In this document: positions 42,590-54,295 of the stretch, piece after piece
Position numbering within the stretch: position 1 is the first letter of the stretch
How the letters are laid out: each line of letters opens with the position of its first letter
Assembly (NCBI GenBank): GCA_014155875.1
Contig: JACEFZ010028139.1
Span: 358,363-422,362 of the forward strand
Direction: 5' to 3'
Source of the DNA: Cepaea nemoralis
Lineage: Eukaryota; Mollusca; Gastropoda; Stylommatophora; Helicidae
Length of the DNA stretch: 64,000 nt
The notes under the pieces: model-generated
Database searches by the model: none
What the model saw: the letters and a program-made list of their open reading frames with translations, nothing else
Told to the model about the DNA's origin: nothing
Position numbers and translations under genes: made by a program

Positions 42590-45560
42590 AAACTGACACA
42601 ATAAAGCTGACACACTTAAAGAAAGTCTTCTTTAGCTGACACATTAACGGTGACACACTAAAGCTGACACACTTAACATAAAGTTGTCTTAAGCTGACAC
42701 ATTTAAGCTGACACACTAAAGCTGTCACACTCAAATTGACACATTAAGCTGATACACTAAGTTGACACAGTAAAGCTGACACACTGAAGTTGACACATTA
42801 AAGCTGACACACTAAAGCTGACACACTAAAACTGCAGGACACACTAAAACTAACACACTAAAACTGACACACTAAAGTTGACACAATAAAGTTGAGACAC
42901 TAAAGTTGACACACTAAAGTTGACACATTAAAGCTGACAAACTAAAGCTGATACATTAAAGTTGCCACATTAAAGCTGACACATTAAAGATGACATATTA
43001 AAGTTGACACATTAAAGCTGATACACTAAAGTTGACACAGTAAAGCTGACACACTGAAGTTGACACATTAAAGATGACACACTAAAGATGACACACTAAT
43101 GTTGACACATTAAAGCTGACACACTAAATTTGACACTCTAAAGTTGACACATTAAAGCTGATACACTAAAGTTGACACATTAAAGCTGACAAGCTAAAGT
43201 TGACACATTAAAGCTGACACACTAAAGCTGACACATTAAAGCTGACACATTAAAGTTGACACATTAAAGCTGACAAGCTAAAGTTGACACATTAAAGCTG
43301 ACAAGCTAAAGTTGACACATTAAAGCTGACACACTAAAGTTGACACATTAAAGCTGACAAGCTAAAGTTGACACACTAAAGCTGACACACTAAAGCTGAC
43401 ACATTAAAGCTGACACACTAAAGCTGACACACTAAAGCTGACACATTAAAGTTGACACATTAAAGCTGACAAGCTAAAGTTGACACATTAAAGCTGACAC
43501 ACTAAAGCTGACACATTAAAGTTGACACATTAAAGCTGATACACTAAAGTTGACACAGTAAAGCTGACACACTGAAGTTGACACATTAAAGATGACACAC
43601 TAAAGATGACACACTAAAGTTGACACATTAAAGCTGATACACTAAAGTTAACACATTAAAGATGACACACTAAAGTTGACACATTAAAGTTGACACACTA
43701 AAGTTGACACATTAAAGCTGACACACAAATGTTGACACATTAAAATTGACACACTAAAGCTGACACAAAGCTGATACACAAAAGTTGACATATTAAAGAT
43801 GACATATTAAAGTTGACACATTAAATGTGATACACTAAAGTTGACACATTAAAGCTGACACACTAAAGCTGATACACAAAAGTTGACACATTAAAGCTGA
43901 TACACTAAAGTTGACACAGTAAAGCTGACACATTAAAGCTGATACACTAAAGTTGACACAGTAAAGCTGACACACTGAAGTTGACACATTAAAGATGACA
44001 CATTAAAGCTGACAAACTAAAGCTGATACATTAAAGTTGCCACATTAAAGCTGACACATTAAAGATGACATATTAAAGTTGACACATTAAAGCTGATACA
44101 CTAAAGTTGACACAGTAAAGCTGACACACTGAAGTTGACACATTAAAGATGACACACTAAAGATGACACACTAATGTTGACACATTAAAGCTGACACATT
44201 AAAGTTGACACTCTAAAGTTGACACATTAAAGCTGACACACTAAAGCTGACACATTAAAGTTGACACATTAAAGCTGATACACTAAAGTTGACACATTAA
44301 AGCTGACAAGCTAAAGCTGACACACTAAAGCTGACACACTAAAGCTGACACATTAAAGTTGACACATTAAAGCTGATACACTAAAGTTGACACAGTAAAG
44401 CTGACACACTGAAGTTGACACATTAAAGATGACACACTAAAGATGACACACTAATGTTGACACATTAAAGCTGACACACTAAAGTTGACACACTAAAGTT
44501 GACACATTAAAGCTGATACACTAAAGTTGACACATTAAAGCTGACAAGCTAAAGTTGACACATTAAAGTTGACACATTAAAGTTGACACATTAAAGTTGA
44601 CACATTAAAGTTGACACATTAAAGTTGACACACTAAAGTTGACACATTAAAGCTGATACACTAAAGTTGACACATTAAAGCTGACACACTAAAGCTGACA
44701 CATTAAAGTTGACACATTAAAGCTGACACACTAAAGCTGACACATTAAAGTTGACACATTAAAGCTGATACACTAAAGTTGACACAGTAAAGCTGACACA
44801 CTGAAGTTGACACACTAAAGTTGACACATTAAAGCTGACACACTAATGCTGACACATTAACGTTGACACACTAAAGATGACACACTAAATCTGGCACACT
44901 AAAGTTGGCACATTAAAGCTGCCACAATAAAGTTAACACATTAAAGCTGAGACACTAAAGTCGACACATTAAAGCTGACACACTAAAACGGACACACTAA
45001 AGTTGACACATGGAAGCTGTCTCACTAAAGCTGACACACTAAAGCTGACACACTAAAGCTGACACTAAAACGGACACACTAAAGTTGACACAATAAAGTT
45101 GACACACTAAGCTGGCACACCAAAGCTGACATACTAAAGCTGACACATTAAAGCTGAGTCACTAAACTTGATTCACTAAAGTTGATACTCTAAAGCTGAC
45201 ACACTAAAGCTGACACACTAAGTTGACACGTGAAAGCTGTCACAATAAAGCTGACACACGAAAGCTAACACACTAAAGCTGACACACTAAAGCTGACACA
45301 CTAAAGCTGACACATTAAAGCTGAGACACTAAAGATGACACACTAAATCTAACACACTAAAGCTGACACACTAAAGCTGACACATTAACGTTGACACACT
45401 AAAGATGACACACTAAATCTAACACATTAAAGCTGACACACTAAAGCTAACACACTAGAGCTGTCACACTAAAACTGACACACTAAAGCTGACACATTAA
45501 AGCTGAGACACTAAAGCTGACACACTAAAACTGACACACTAAAGCTAACACACTAACATA
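42590..45560. repeat. 14-bp minisatellite with higher-order structure, ~210 units
   Basis: Unit ctgacacattaaag with ctg/ttg/atg and cat/cac/cag variants. A longer pattern recurs several times: gatacactaaagttgacaca, gtaaagctgacacactgaag, then gatgacac twice. It occurs near 43020, 43540, 44095, 44370 and 44765, showing that blocks of about 90-110 bp were duplicated as units. Confidence 0.95.
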
Positions 45561-46108
45561 ACGTCTTATTAAGATGACAGACTAACATAAAGTATTCTTA
45601 AACTGACAAACTAACATAAAGTCGTCTTAAGCTGACACACTTATATAAAGTCTTCTTAAGCTGACACGCGAAAATTAAAATACTTACATAAAGTCTTATT
45701 AAGCAGACACACTAACGCTGACACACTAAAGCTGTCACACTAAAACTGACACACCAAAGCTACACACTAATATAACGTCTTATTAAGATGACAGACTAAC
45801 ATAAAGTATTCTTAAACTTACATAAAGTCTTCTTAAGCTGACACACTAAAATTAAAATACTAACATAAAGTCTTATTAAGCTGACACACTAACGCTGACA
45901 CACAAACATAAAGTCTTATTATGCTGACATACGTACATAAAATTTGCCTAAGCTGACACACATAAAGTATTGATAAGCAAATACCCTAAACTGAGGGTCA
46001 GCTGAATCTAACACCCAAACATAAAACCATCTGAAAACCCGCAAGGGGTAAATAGTCATATGAAAACTAAAATCTAGCAATGAAGAGGTTTGAAAACGAA
46101 CTCTAAGG
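45561..46108. repeat. Mixed cataaagtcttcttaag/tgacac units
   Basis: The 14-bp units become interspersed with cataaagtcttattaag words, a transitional edge of the array. Confidence 0.75.
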
Positions 46109-46875
46109 CATACAAGTCATGTAAAAACAAACTGTTGCCTGGATACACAGGTCTTTGAAAACTAATTCATGAAAATACAGATCTTTTAAAACTAATTCTG
46201 AAAATACAGATTATTATAAATACATATCTGAACATACAAAATCATTATCATAAAACACAGTCTAAACATGCATATCTAGTGTCAGAGAAAAGTATCATCA
46301 GTATACATAGCTCTTGTCGCAGCTAGCATCAGGACATAAGGTCTTCTAAAAACGACATCTGGTCATCAAACCATCTGATCTTCTCTTCTTTTCTTCTTCT
46401 TTTCTTCTTCTCTTTCTTATTTTTCTCTAAATTTTCTTTATTAAGCTTTCTTCTCTAACCTTCACTCTTTCATTCTAGTCTTTTAACTATCTTCTCTATT
46501 TTTCTTAATCTTACTCTTAAATTTTTAACATTCCACCTAGGGTCTTGATACACCCAATCCTCCATCGTCTAATGACGTAAGAAAACAAACACATAGGCAT
46601 ACAAGTCATGTAAAAACAAACTGTACCTGGATACCACAGGTTCTTTGAAAACTAATTCATGAAAATACAGATCTTTTAAAAGCTTATATCTGAACATACA
46701 GATTATTATCATAAAACACTATCTGAACATACAAGATCATTATCATAAACACTGTCTAAACATGTATATCTAGTGTCAGAGAAAAGTATCATCAGTATAC
46801 ATAGCTCTTGTCGCAGCTAACATCAGGACATACGGTCTTCTAAAAACTGACATCTTGTTCATCAAATCATCTGAT
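46109..46875. repeat. Direct duplication of ~275 bp
   Basis: 46109-46380 and 46592-46875 share long identical runs (aggcatacaagtcatgtaaa, aacaaactg; agtgtcagagaaaagtatca, tcagtatacatagctcttgt). The intervening ~210 bp is a CT-rich tract (cttctcttcttttcttcttc) plus unique sequence. Confidence 0.88.
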
Positions 46876-46916
46876 ATATATTTTTTAAACCCACTCGACA
46901 TACAGTCTTCTGAAAA

Positions 46917-47698
46917 TTCATCATCATCATCATCATCATCTAGTGCCTTGCCGACTGGCGTGGGAGATCGTGCCTCTCCACAAAATGCGATCTCCAACGG
47001 TATGAATCAATTCGTGTGTTGACTCCCTTCCGTGCCATGACACAAGACTGTCAAGAATCTTCTCACACTGTCTTCATCTGTCTCTTTTTCCGCAAATCTT
47101 TCCGGTTGTCACATGTTCCATTTCTTGTCTTCTCATAACGTGGCCAAAAAACAACAACTGCCGCTTACTGAATGTTTGTGATAAGTTGTCTTTGTGACAT
47201 AGCTTCCCTCAAAATGTCCAGATTGCTCATTTTAGTCGTCCAGTTAATTTTCAGCATTCTTCTATTACACCACATCCCCAAGGCTTCCTAGAATTTGTTC
47301 ACCTGTTTACTAATTGTCCAGGATTCGCAGCCGTATGTTAAAATTGGTTCTATGTAACATGCAAGAACTCTCTTTCTAATTTCAAGAACAATGACTTATT
47401 GCACAAAAAGTTCTTCGCTTGATACAATGAAGTGTTTACGTGTCCTATTCTGTTCTTTATCTCAGCGATGCATCTTCCATCTGATGTTATCCATGTGCCT
47501 AGATATCTGAATTTCTGAACTTGCCCCAAAATAACCTCATTTACTTTAACTGCACATTTAGTCGCAATCTGTTTCTTTGTTATCACCATGACTTCTGTCT
47601 TTCTCTTATTCATGCTAAGGCCCATTTCTTCACTTTCTACAACCACTTTATCTACCATTTCCTGTAGTTCCTTCTGACTTGCTGCTATCAGGACGGTG
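46917..47698 (-). mobile_element. LINE-C copy, 5'-truncated
   Basis: A 782-bp minus-strand insertion flanked by the 9-bp direct repeat ttctgaaaa (46908-46916 and 47699-47707). The 3' tail is (GAT)n (plus strand tcatcatcatc at 46918-46941). The coding remnant encodes TVLIAASQKELQEMVDKVV, MGLSMNKRKTEVMVI and FRYLGTWITSDGRC. It begins just downstream of the RT active site and breaks near 47370. The ends in the flanking repeat show it was inserted into decayed 30-bp array units. Confidence 0.88.
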
Positions 47699-47707
47699 TT
47701 CTGAAAA

Positions 47708-47985
47708 CTAACGTAGGGAAATAATTTTCTGAAAAGAAACACTGAAAGCAAACGTAGAAAACTAACACCCAGACATACCATTTTCTGAAAACTTACAACA
47801 GGACAAACATTTTTCTGAGAAGCAATGTTAGGATACAAAACCTTCTAACACATTACCAAAATAGCAAGTATTCGAAGAAATGAATACCGTAACGAAACGT
47901 CGTCTGAAATCTTTCATGCGAACATCAGGTCTTCTAAACAGTATATCGACAGCTCCATGAAACTAAATCCTAGTGCCGGGAGAGA
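47708..47985. repeat. Decayed 30-bp units
   Basis: Words such as tctgaaaactaacacccaga and catacca resemble the 30-bp array unit at 40470-42460 (cctgaacactaacaccagga, cata), diverged by substitutions and indels. Confidence 0.65.
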
Positions 47986-47989
47986 CATC

Positions 47990-49345
47990 TGCACAAAGTA
48001 GATCCCAATATCCCAGTGCCTGTAAAGACATCTGTTGTGCCGACAGAGACATCTGCACGAACTAGATCCCAGTGCCGACAGAGACATCTGCACAAACTAG
48101 ATCCCAGTGCCTGTAAAGACATCTGTACAAACTAGATCCCAGTACCGACAGAGACATCTGTACAAACTAGATCCCAGTGCCGACAGAGACATCTGCACGA
48201 ACTAGATCCCTGTGCCGACAGAGACATCTGTAGCCTACAAACTAGATCCCTGTGCCGACAGAGACATCTGCACGAACTAGATCCCTGTGCCAGGAAAGAC
48301 GTCTGCATAAACTAGATCCGTGTGTCAACAAACACATCTGTACAAACTGATCCCTGTGTTGACAGAGACATCTGCACACACTAGATCCCTGTGCCGACAA
48401 AGACATCTGTACAAACTGATCCCTGTGCCGACAGAGACATCTGTACAAAGGGATCCCTGTGCCGGGAGAGACATCTGTATAAACTAATCCCTGTGCTGAT
48501 AGAGACATCTGCACAAACTAGATCCCTGTGCCGACAGAGACATCTCCACAAACTGATCCCTGTGCCGACAGGGACATCTGCACAAACTGATCCCTGTGCC
48601 GACAGAGACATCTGTACAAACTGATCCCTGTGCCGACAGAGACATCTGTACAAAGGGATCCCTGTGCCGGGAGAGACATCTGCACAAACTATATCCCTTG
48701 TCAAATAGAGACATCTACAAAAACTAGATCCCTGAGCCGACAGAGACATCTGTACAAACTGATCCCTTGTCCGATAGAGACATATGTACAAACTAGATCC
48801 CAGTTCCGACAGAGACGTCTGCATAAACTAGATCCGTGTGTCAACAAACACATCTGTACAAACCGATCCCTGTGTTGACAGAGACATCTGCACACACTAG
48901 ATCCCTGTGCCGACAAAGACATCTGTACAAACTGATCTCTGTGCCGACAGAGACATCTGTACAAAGGGATCCCTGTGCCGGGAGAGACATCTGTATAAAC
49001 TAATCCCTGTGCTGATAGAGACATCTGCACAAACTAGATCCCTGTGCCAACAGAGACATCTGCACAAACTGATCCCTGTGCCGACAGAGACATCTGTACA
49101 AAGGGATCCCTGTGCCGGGAGAGACATCTGCACAAACTAGATCCCTTGTCAAATAGAGACATCTGCAAAAACTAGATCCCTGAGCCGACAGAGACATCTG
49201 TACAAACTGATCCCTTGTCCGATAGAGACATCTGCAAAAACTAGATCCCTGTGCCGACAGAGACATCTGCACAAATTGATCCCTGTGCCGACAGAGACAT
49301 TTGTACAAACTAGATCCCAGTTCCGACAGAGACACCTGTACAGAC
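47990..49345. repeat. 34-36-bp minisatellite, ~38 units
   Basis: Unit words: gatccctgtgccgacagaga and catctgcacaaacta. An internal block of more than 200 bp starting at 48301 (gtctgcataaactagatccg) recurs 516 bp later at 48817, including the rare variants tgtgtcaacaaacac, aaagggatccc and gctgatagaga. Confidence 0.94.
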
Positions 49346-49735
49346 TTCACTAAAGCCAACCACCCTGGTAATACTGCGCCAGTAACACAACATATGAGTA
49401 TACACGGTGTCAATGCTAACATTAACCCACAGCGTCTGCAGGTCACCATAACCAGATAAAGTACGTGCATATATAATCCAATTGTGAAGTTAACAACAAA
49501 AACAAAACAGGCGTTGTCATTGCATAACAGAATTATGAAAGGCTTCAGTAAAAGTGAAAACATCCTAAACTCCACAGCAGTTGGTCCAAGTCCTATAGAC
49601 AAATGGATATGTTGTTTGTACATTCTGTACAACTGATTGTTATTTTAGTCATATCCTGTATTATGTTCAGACACAAAAAATGTAAACGTACTGAACATGT
49701 CACATAGTGTAACAACTTTACTATATATATATATT
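49346..49735. other. Spacer without recognised gene
   Basis: No supported feature. Confidence 0.5.
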
Positions 49736-49850
49736 TATATAGTCTGTCTGTGTCTGTGCGTGTGCGTGCGTGTGTGCGTGCGTGTGTCTCTGTGTGTGCG
49801 TGTGCATGCGCGTGCGTTCGTGTGTGCGCGCGCGCGTGTGTGTGGTACAA
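49736..49850. repeat. TA and GT/GC microsatellite
   Basis: A short TA run (49719-49742), then gtgtgcgtgcg-type dinucleotides to about 49842. Confidence 0.94.
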
Positions 49851-49974
49851 GCCCCACATTCGTAAAGACCAATCTTCAATCCGTGAGTGATGTGTTCAAT
49901 AACGCACCGATCGTGTTTACTTCCCAGAACATGTCCAGGTAGACTCATTCGACTTGTGATCCAAGGTCAATGAA

Positions 49975-50065
49975 CACACAGAAAACAAATCCCCATCCGG
50001 AGGGTGATTCGAAACCATGACCATCGGTGCGTTAGGCAAGTTTGTTCAGGGTTGAAAGAACACCG
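49975..50065 (-). mobile_element. tRNA-like SINE head (weak)
   Basis: The minus strand carries tggtttcgaatcaccctccg, a B-box-like word, preceded by gcctaacgcaccgatggtca. It lies downstream of the K+ channel gene. No tail or target duplication was found. Confidence 0.3.
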
Positions 50066-50202
50066 CCTTTTGCTAGTGCGCTACCCTGAGTATGAATGTA
50101 GCTGTATATGTATTTATTATTATTTTGTCTACTTATCTTTTCCTCGTGCAGTTCATTTCCCACTGCCATTAATAATTAGGTACCATACATGCATATGATC
50201 AT

Positions 50203-50208
50203 TTTATT
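50203..50208 (-). terminator. Candidate polyadenylation signal of the K+ channel gene
   Basis: TTTATT on the plus strand is AATAAA on the minus strand, 210 bases downstream of the channel stop codon. Position only. Confidence 0.4.
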
Positions 50209-50417
50209 CAGTGTAATATCTAATGCATGCCTACATTGACATTAAACTCAGTGTTTTATAAACATATTCGTGCATGGGTGTATGTGAGCATCTACAGTTT
50301 AATTTAACAAACCCACATCAACAATAGATAAGAACTTATCCTCAAGATTCAACGGAAACATAGAAAACAGAACAGTTCTGACCGGTTTCTCCGCTACATC
50401 TCGTAGCCTGGCACTCA

Positions 50418-51767
50418 TCATATACGTCCTCGGCCAGTTTTGTGTGAGTAAAACTTGTTGAAATTCTCTGTGATGATAGGCACGGGGATAGCAAGCGTCA
50501 GCACGCCAGTCAATGTGCACATCATTCCGATCAACTTTCCCAGAGGCCCAACGGGCACTAGGTCGCCGTAACCAACCGTTGTCATTGTAATAATGGCCCA
50601 CCAAAAGCCGTCTGGAATACTATGGATCTTAGAACCCTCTATACCTATCTCGGCGAAGTACACAGCACTAGAAAACACAAGTATACACACAGTAATGGCC
50701 ACCAGAAACAAACACAGGCCCTCAATGCTAGCTTTGAACGTGAGTATCAACACCTGCAGGCCAGCCGAGTGTTTGGTTAGTTTGAATATCCGTACTAGCC
50801 GAAACACGCGCAGAAAAGCTAGCGAAGCTGATGATTTCATACTTTCACACGTCATCTTAGAGATAATGTTAAATAACGCCACATAATACGGAAGCACAGC
50901 CGTCAAATCCACCAAATTTTTGAAGTCTTTGAAGAAAGTGATCTTGCTGGGACATGAGATGAGCCTGGCCGCAAACTCCACAGTGAACCAGACTGAGCAC
51001 ATTGTTTCCACCAGGAAAAACGGGTCTGCCCAATTGGGATGATCTCCATGGATGCACTGCTGATTGTTCCACCCCGGCAACGTCTCCACGCACAGAAGAG
51101 CGATGGCGGTTACTGTAACTACAACAGAGACTACTGCCACAATGTAGGCGTACAATGATGTCTGGGGGTACTCCATTAACATCCATATTTTTCTCTTCAA
51201 GCCTCGCTCTGGGAGAACGATGTTTTCCGTGACGTAACCCTCTCCGCGTCTATAGTCCTCCACAACATGTCTTTCAATCTGAAAGAAGTCTAACTCCGAT
51301 AGGAAAATGTCGTCTGGCACCGGCGGTGGTCGTTTTAAACGACCGCCATACAAATAATAGTGGAAGATGGCGTCGAATGTGGGTCGGTGTCTGTCGAAGA
51401 AGTACTCATTTCTGCTGTTGTCAAAGAACTTGCATCTTCTGTCAGGATTTCCCAACAATGTGTCTGGGTGATCCTCCAGGGTTTTCCTCCAGGTTTCGAA
51501 GTATTTACCACTGACGTTGATAGTGATTCTTTCACACGTGCTCAGCTGGCAGGCATGCTGCATTGGAAGTAGCTCTCCGTTCTCGTTGACACATCGTCTC
51601 CGCGGGGCAGAAGGTTTCAAGATACGGCTAGTGCCAGCGCCGTGGCCACTGTATTCCCCAGAGTGTAACCAAAGGTCAGTGGCATCGGTTGCGTCCACAT
51701 TCAGACGCTCACGACTACTGTATGTCCGCTTGTATGGCGCCTGGTTGAGCAGAGAAACCACCGCCAT
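50418..51767 (-). CDS. Kv1/Shaker-like voltage-gated potassium channel
   Basis: A 449-residue plasma-membrane K+ channel subunit in one uninterrupted ORF. An in-frame TAA nine bases upstream of the ATG fixes the start unless the 5' end is spliced. The T1 tetramerisation domain is at about 80-178 (ERITINVSGKYFETWRKTL, NEYFFDRHRPTFDAI). S1 is ~206-228, S2 ~249-272 with Glu264 and Arg268, and S3 ~282-303 with Asp287. S4 has Arg320, Arg323, Arg326, Lys329 and Lys332. S5 is ~347-373. The filter is TMTTVGYGD (394-402), and S6 carries a PVP hinge (428-430). The T1 lacks the Zn-binding Cys/His set of Kv2-4, favouring Kv1. Typical Kv1 S4 has one more Arg triplet. The tail after S6 is only about ten residues and lacks a Kv1-type PDZ-binding end, so a spliced 3' exon is possible. 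It is the only confident host gene here and has no frame damage. Confidence 0.93.
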   Translation of the reverse strand: MAVVSLLNQAPYKRTYSSRERLNVDATDATDLWLHSGEYSGHGAGTSRILKPSAPRRRCVNENGELLPMQHACQLSTCERITINVSGKYFETWRKTLEDHPDTLLGNPDRRCKFFDNSRNEYFFDRHRPTFDAIFHYYLYGGRLKRPPPVPDDIFLSELDFFQIERHVVEDYRRGEGYVTENIVLPERGLKRKIWMLMEYPQTSLYAYIVAVVSVVVTVTAIALLCVETLPGWNNQQCIHGDHPNWADPFFLVETMCSVWFTVEFAARLISCPSKITFFKDFKNLVDLTAVLPYYVALFNIISKMTCESMKSSASLAFLRVFRLVRIFKLTKHSAGLQVLILTFKASIEGLCLFLVAITVCILVFSSAVYFAEIGIEGSKIHSIPDGFWWAIITMTTVGYGDLVPVGPLGKLIGMMCTLTGVLTLAIPVPIITENFNKFYSHKTGRGRI

Positions 51768-52740
51768 TGCTACTTAGTACAGTTTCTCTAAATCTTCAGT
51801 GTTCAACATTGGCATCATGTCTTGGCGGTGTGCACTTACGTCAGAAATATGGAATTTGTCAGCAGATACAAGAAAATGCAATCATTCTGCATACCACGAC
51901 ATGAAATGTGACATCACAAAGGGTCATCTTTTGTCATAGGTTGCGGGGTCACGCCTGCATCTTCCCCAACAGGACAAATCACAAAATTTGATATTAATTT
52001 CAAACGCGTTTTCTTGTTTCTAGAGAATATCTTCATTAGTTATTGATGCTGTTCCCGAATACAGTAACTGAAAACGAAGTGAACTGTTAGCAACTGTTAG
52101 CCTCAGCTGATGTTCTCTTTCAGTACATGAGTGTAGTAGCAGAGCTCTATTGCATGCTCATCCAACAGCTCAGTATACCACCACAGACAGCATCCAAACA
52201 AAGATGCTACGTCTTATTCCCTTATATTGCGAAGTATCGAGTCACTGTTTTGTTTCAATGAGAAGCAAATGCCACTTACATAATTGCAACAATTGTCCAC
52301 TTTCAAGCCTGTGGATAGCTGCACTGATCAAACAAATTAATAGAGGTAAATTATATTTCACGAATACATTTCTCTCAGCGATTTATTTCGTTTCTGAACC
52401 ATTCATTCTTTCCTGTAGGGATACATTTCCCATAACGAGATACAAAAGTGGATCTTACTATCTGGGGTAGGGTTGAAAGAACAGACTGAATGAGTGAGGA
52501 AACGGAAGCCATGTATAAACACGAAGCAACATATTTACGAAGGAGCGTGGTCATCTCTTTCATCATCAACCTTTTCATCCTCCAATTAACATGGTTGGGG
52601 TGCTCGAATCCCTAGCTCTTCTTCTTCGTCCCTGTGTTGAGGGGAAAGCGCAACACAGAGTTATGTACCTCACAGGTCAGCGGATCCAGCTTCGGCATGC
52701 ATTTGTGCAGGGTTAGCTCTCTCTCCACAGATTCCATCCA
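51768..52740. other. Upstream region of the K+ channel gene
   Basis: Presumed 5' UTR and promoter region of the minus-strand channel gene. I could not identify a TATA box or other element with confidence. Short open frames here show no domain. Confidence 0.4.
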
Positions 52741-53496
52741 AGGTAACCAGCCTTTTCTAGCCGTGGATAAGGTTTGTTTACTAACAATATTCCCAGGTAA
52801 CCAGCCTTTTCTAGCCGTGGATAAGGTTTGTTTACTAACAATATTCCCAGGTAACCAGCCTTTTCTAGCCGTGGATAAGGTTTGTTTACTAACAATATTC
52901 CCAGGTAACCAGCCTTTTCTAGCCGTTTATAAGGTTTGTTTACTAACAATATTCCCAGGTAACCAGCCTTTTCTAGCCGTGGATAAGGTTTGTTTACTAA
53001 CAATATTCCCAGGTAACCAGCCTTTTCTAGCCGTGGATAAGGTTTGTTTACTATCAATATTCCCAGGTAACCAGCCTTTTCTAGCCGTGGATAAGGTTTG
53101 TTTACTAACAATATTCCCAGGTAACCAGCCTTGTCTAGCCGTGGATAAGGTTTGTTTACCAACAATATTCCCAGGTAACCAGCCTTTTCTAGCCGTGGAT
53201 AAGGTTTGTTTACCAACAATATTCCCAGGTAACCAGCCTTTTCTAGCCGTGGATAAGGTTTGTTTACTAACAATATTCCCAGGTAACCAGCCTTTTCTAG
53301 CCGTGGATAAGGTTTGTTTACTAACAATATTCCCAGGTAACCAGCCTTTTCTAGCCGTGGATAAGGTTTGTTTACTAACAATATTCCCAGGTAACCAGCC
53401 TTTACTAGCCGTGGATAAGGTTTGTTTACTAACAATATTCCCAGGTAACCAGCCTTTTCTAGCCGTGGATAAGGTTTGTTTACTAACAATATTCCC
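52741..53496. repeat. 54-bp minisatellite, exactly 14 units
   Basis: Fourteen head-to-tail 54-bp units with no indels and only a handful of substitutions (for example at 52922, 53053, 53133, 53160, 53214 and 53403). Unit words: aggtaaccagccttttctag, ccgtggataaggtttgttta and ctaacaatattccc. A fifteenth unit begins at 53497 and decays at once. Open frames of 313 (plus) and 258 (minus) codons result from the 54-bp period. Confidence 0.97.
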
Positions 53497-53559
53497 AGGT
53501 AATTGGCCTTACGCTCTACTCTTCGCGATAGCCAGCTGCCGTGGAATATTTAACAAGCA

Positions 53560-53690
53560 CAACATGAAGGCCTGAACGCCTGGCTTCTCAGGCACAACTT
53601 AAAGGCCTGACGCCTGTCTTCACAGGCACAACTTAAAGGCCTGGCCGCCTGGCTTCATATGCAAAACGTAAATGACCTACCGCGTGGTTT
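53560..53690. repeat. Short repeat, ~3 units
   Basis: About 45-bp units with ggcacaacttaaaggcctga and cgcctggcttcac-like words. Confidence 0.75.
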
Positions 53691-53869
53691 CCCACCTGAT
53701 CCGAAAAGGCTAGATACCCGATCTCAAAATTCAAGGTATCAGGTCAAAGTGTGAACTAGATATGAGTGGCTCTTGGGCACATGTCCTTCTGAGCTAGCGG
53801 TGGACATTGTCATCCCTCAGCCACGACTCCCCCAAATCATTATTTCACACCAACTACACAGAGCGCCTG

Positions 53870-54295
53870 ACATCACACTCACCACACAGAGCGCCTGACC
53901 ATCACACCTAGTACCTGACTTCACTAGTTCCTGACCTCACACCTACTACCTGACCGCACAACTAGTACCTTAACTCACCCATAGTACCTGACCTCACACC
54001 TAGTATATGACCTCAAACCTAGTACATGACCTCACACCTAGTATCTGACCTCATACCTAGTACCTGACCTCACAACTATAACCTAACCTCACGATTATTA
54101 CCTGACCTCACACCTAGTACATGACCTCACAATTAGTACATGAATTCACGCCTAGTTCCTGACCTCACACCTAGTTCCTGACCTCAAACCTAGTACATGA
54201 CCTCACACCTAGTACATGACCTCACACCCAGTACATGAACTCACACCTAGTACATGACCTCACACCTAGTACCTGACCTAACAGGACGTCACGAA
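53870..54295. repeat. ~19-bp minisatellite
   Basis: About 20 units of acctcacacctagtacatg with many substitutions. Confidence 0.92.

Noticed and set aside
52634..53575. A 313-residue protein with 18-residue repeats
   Set aside because: Fully explained by the 54-bp array. The opposite strand is open as well.
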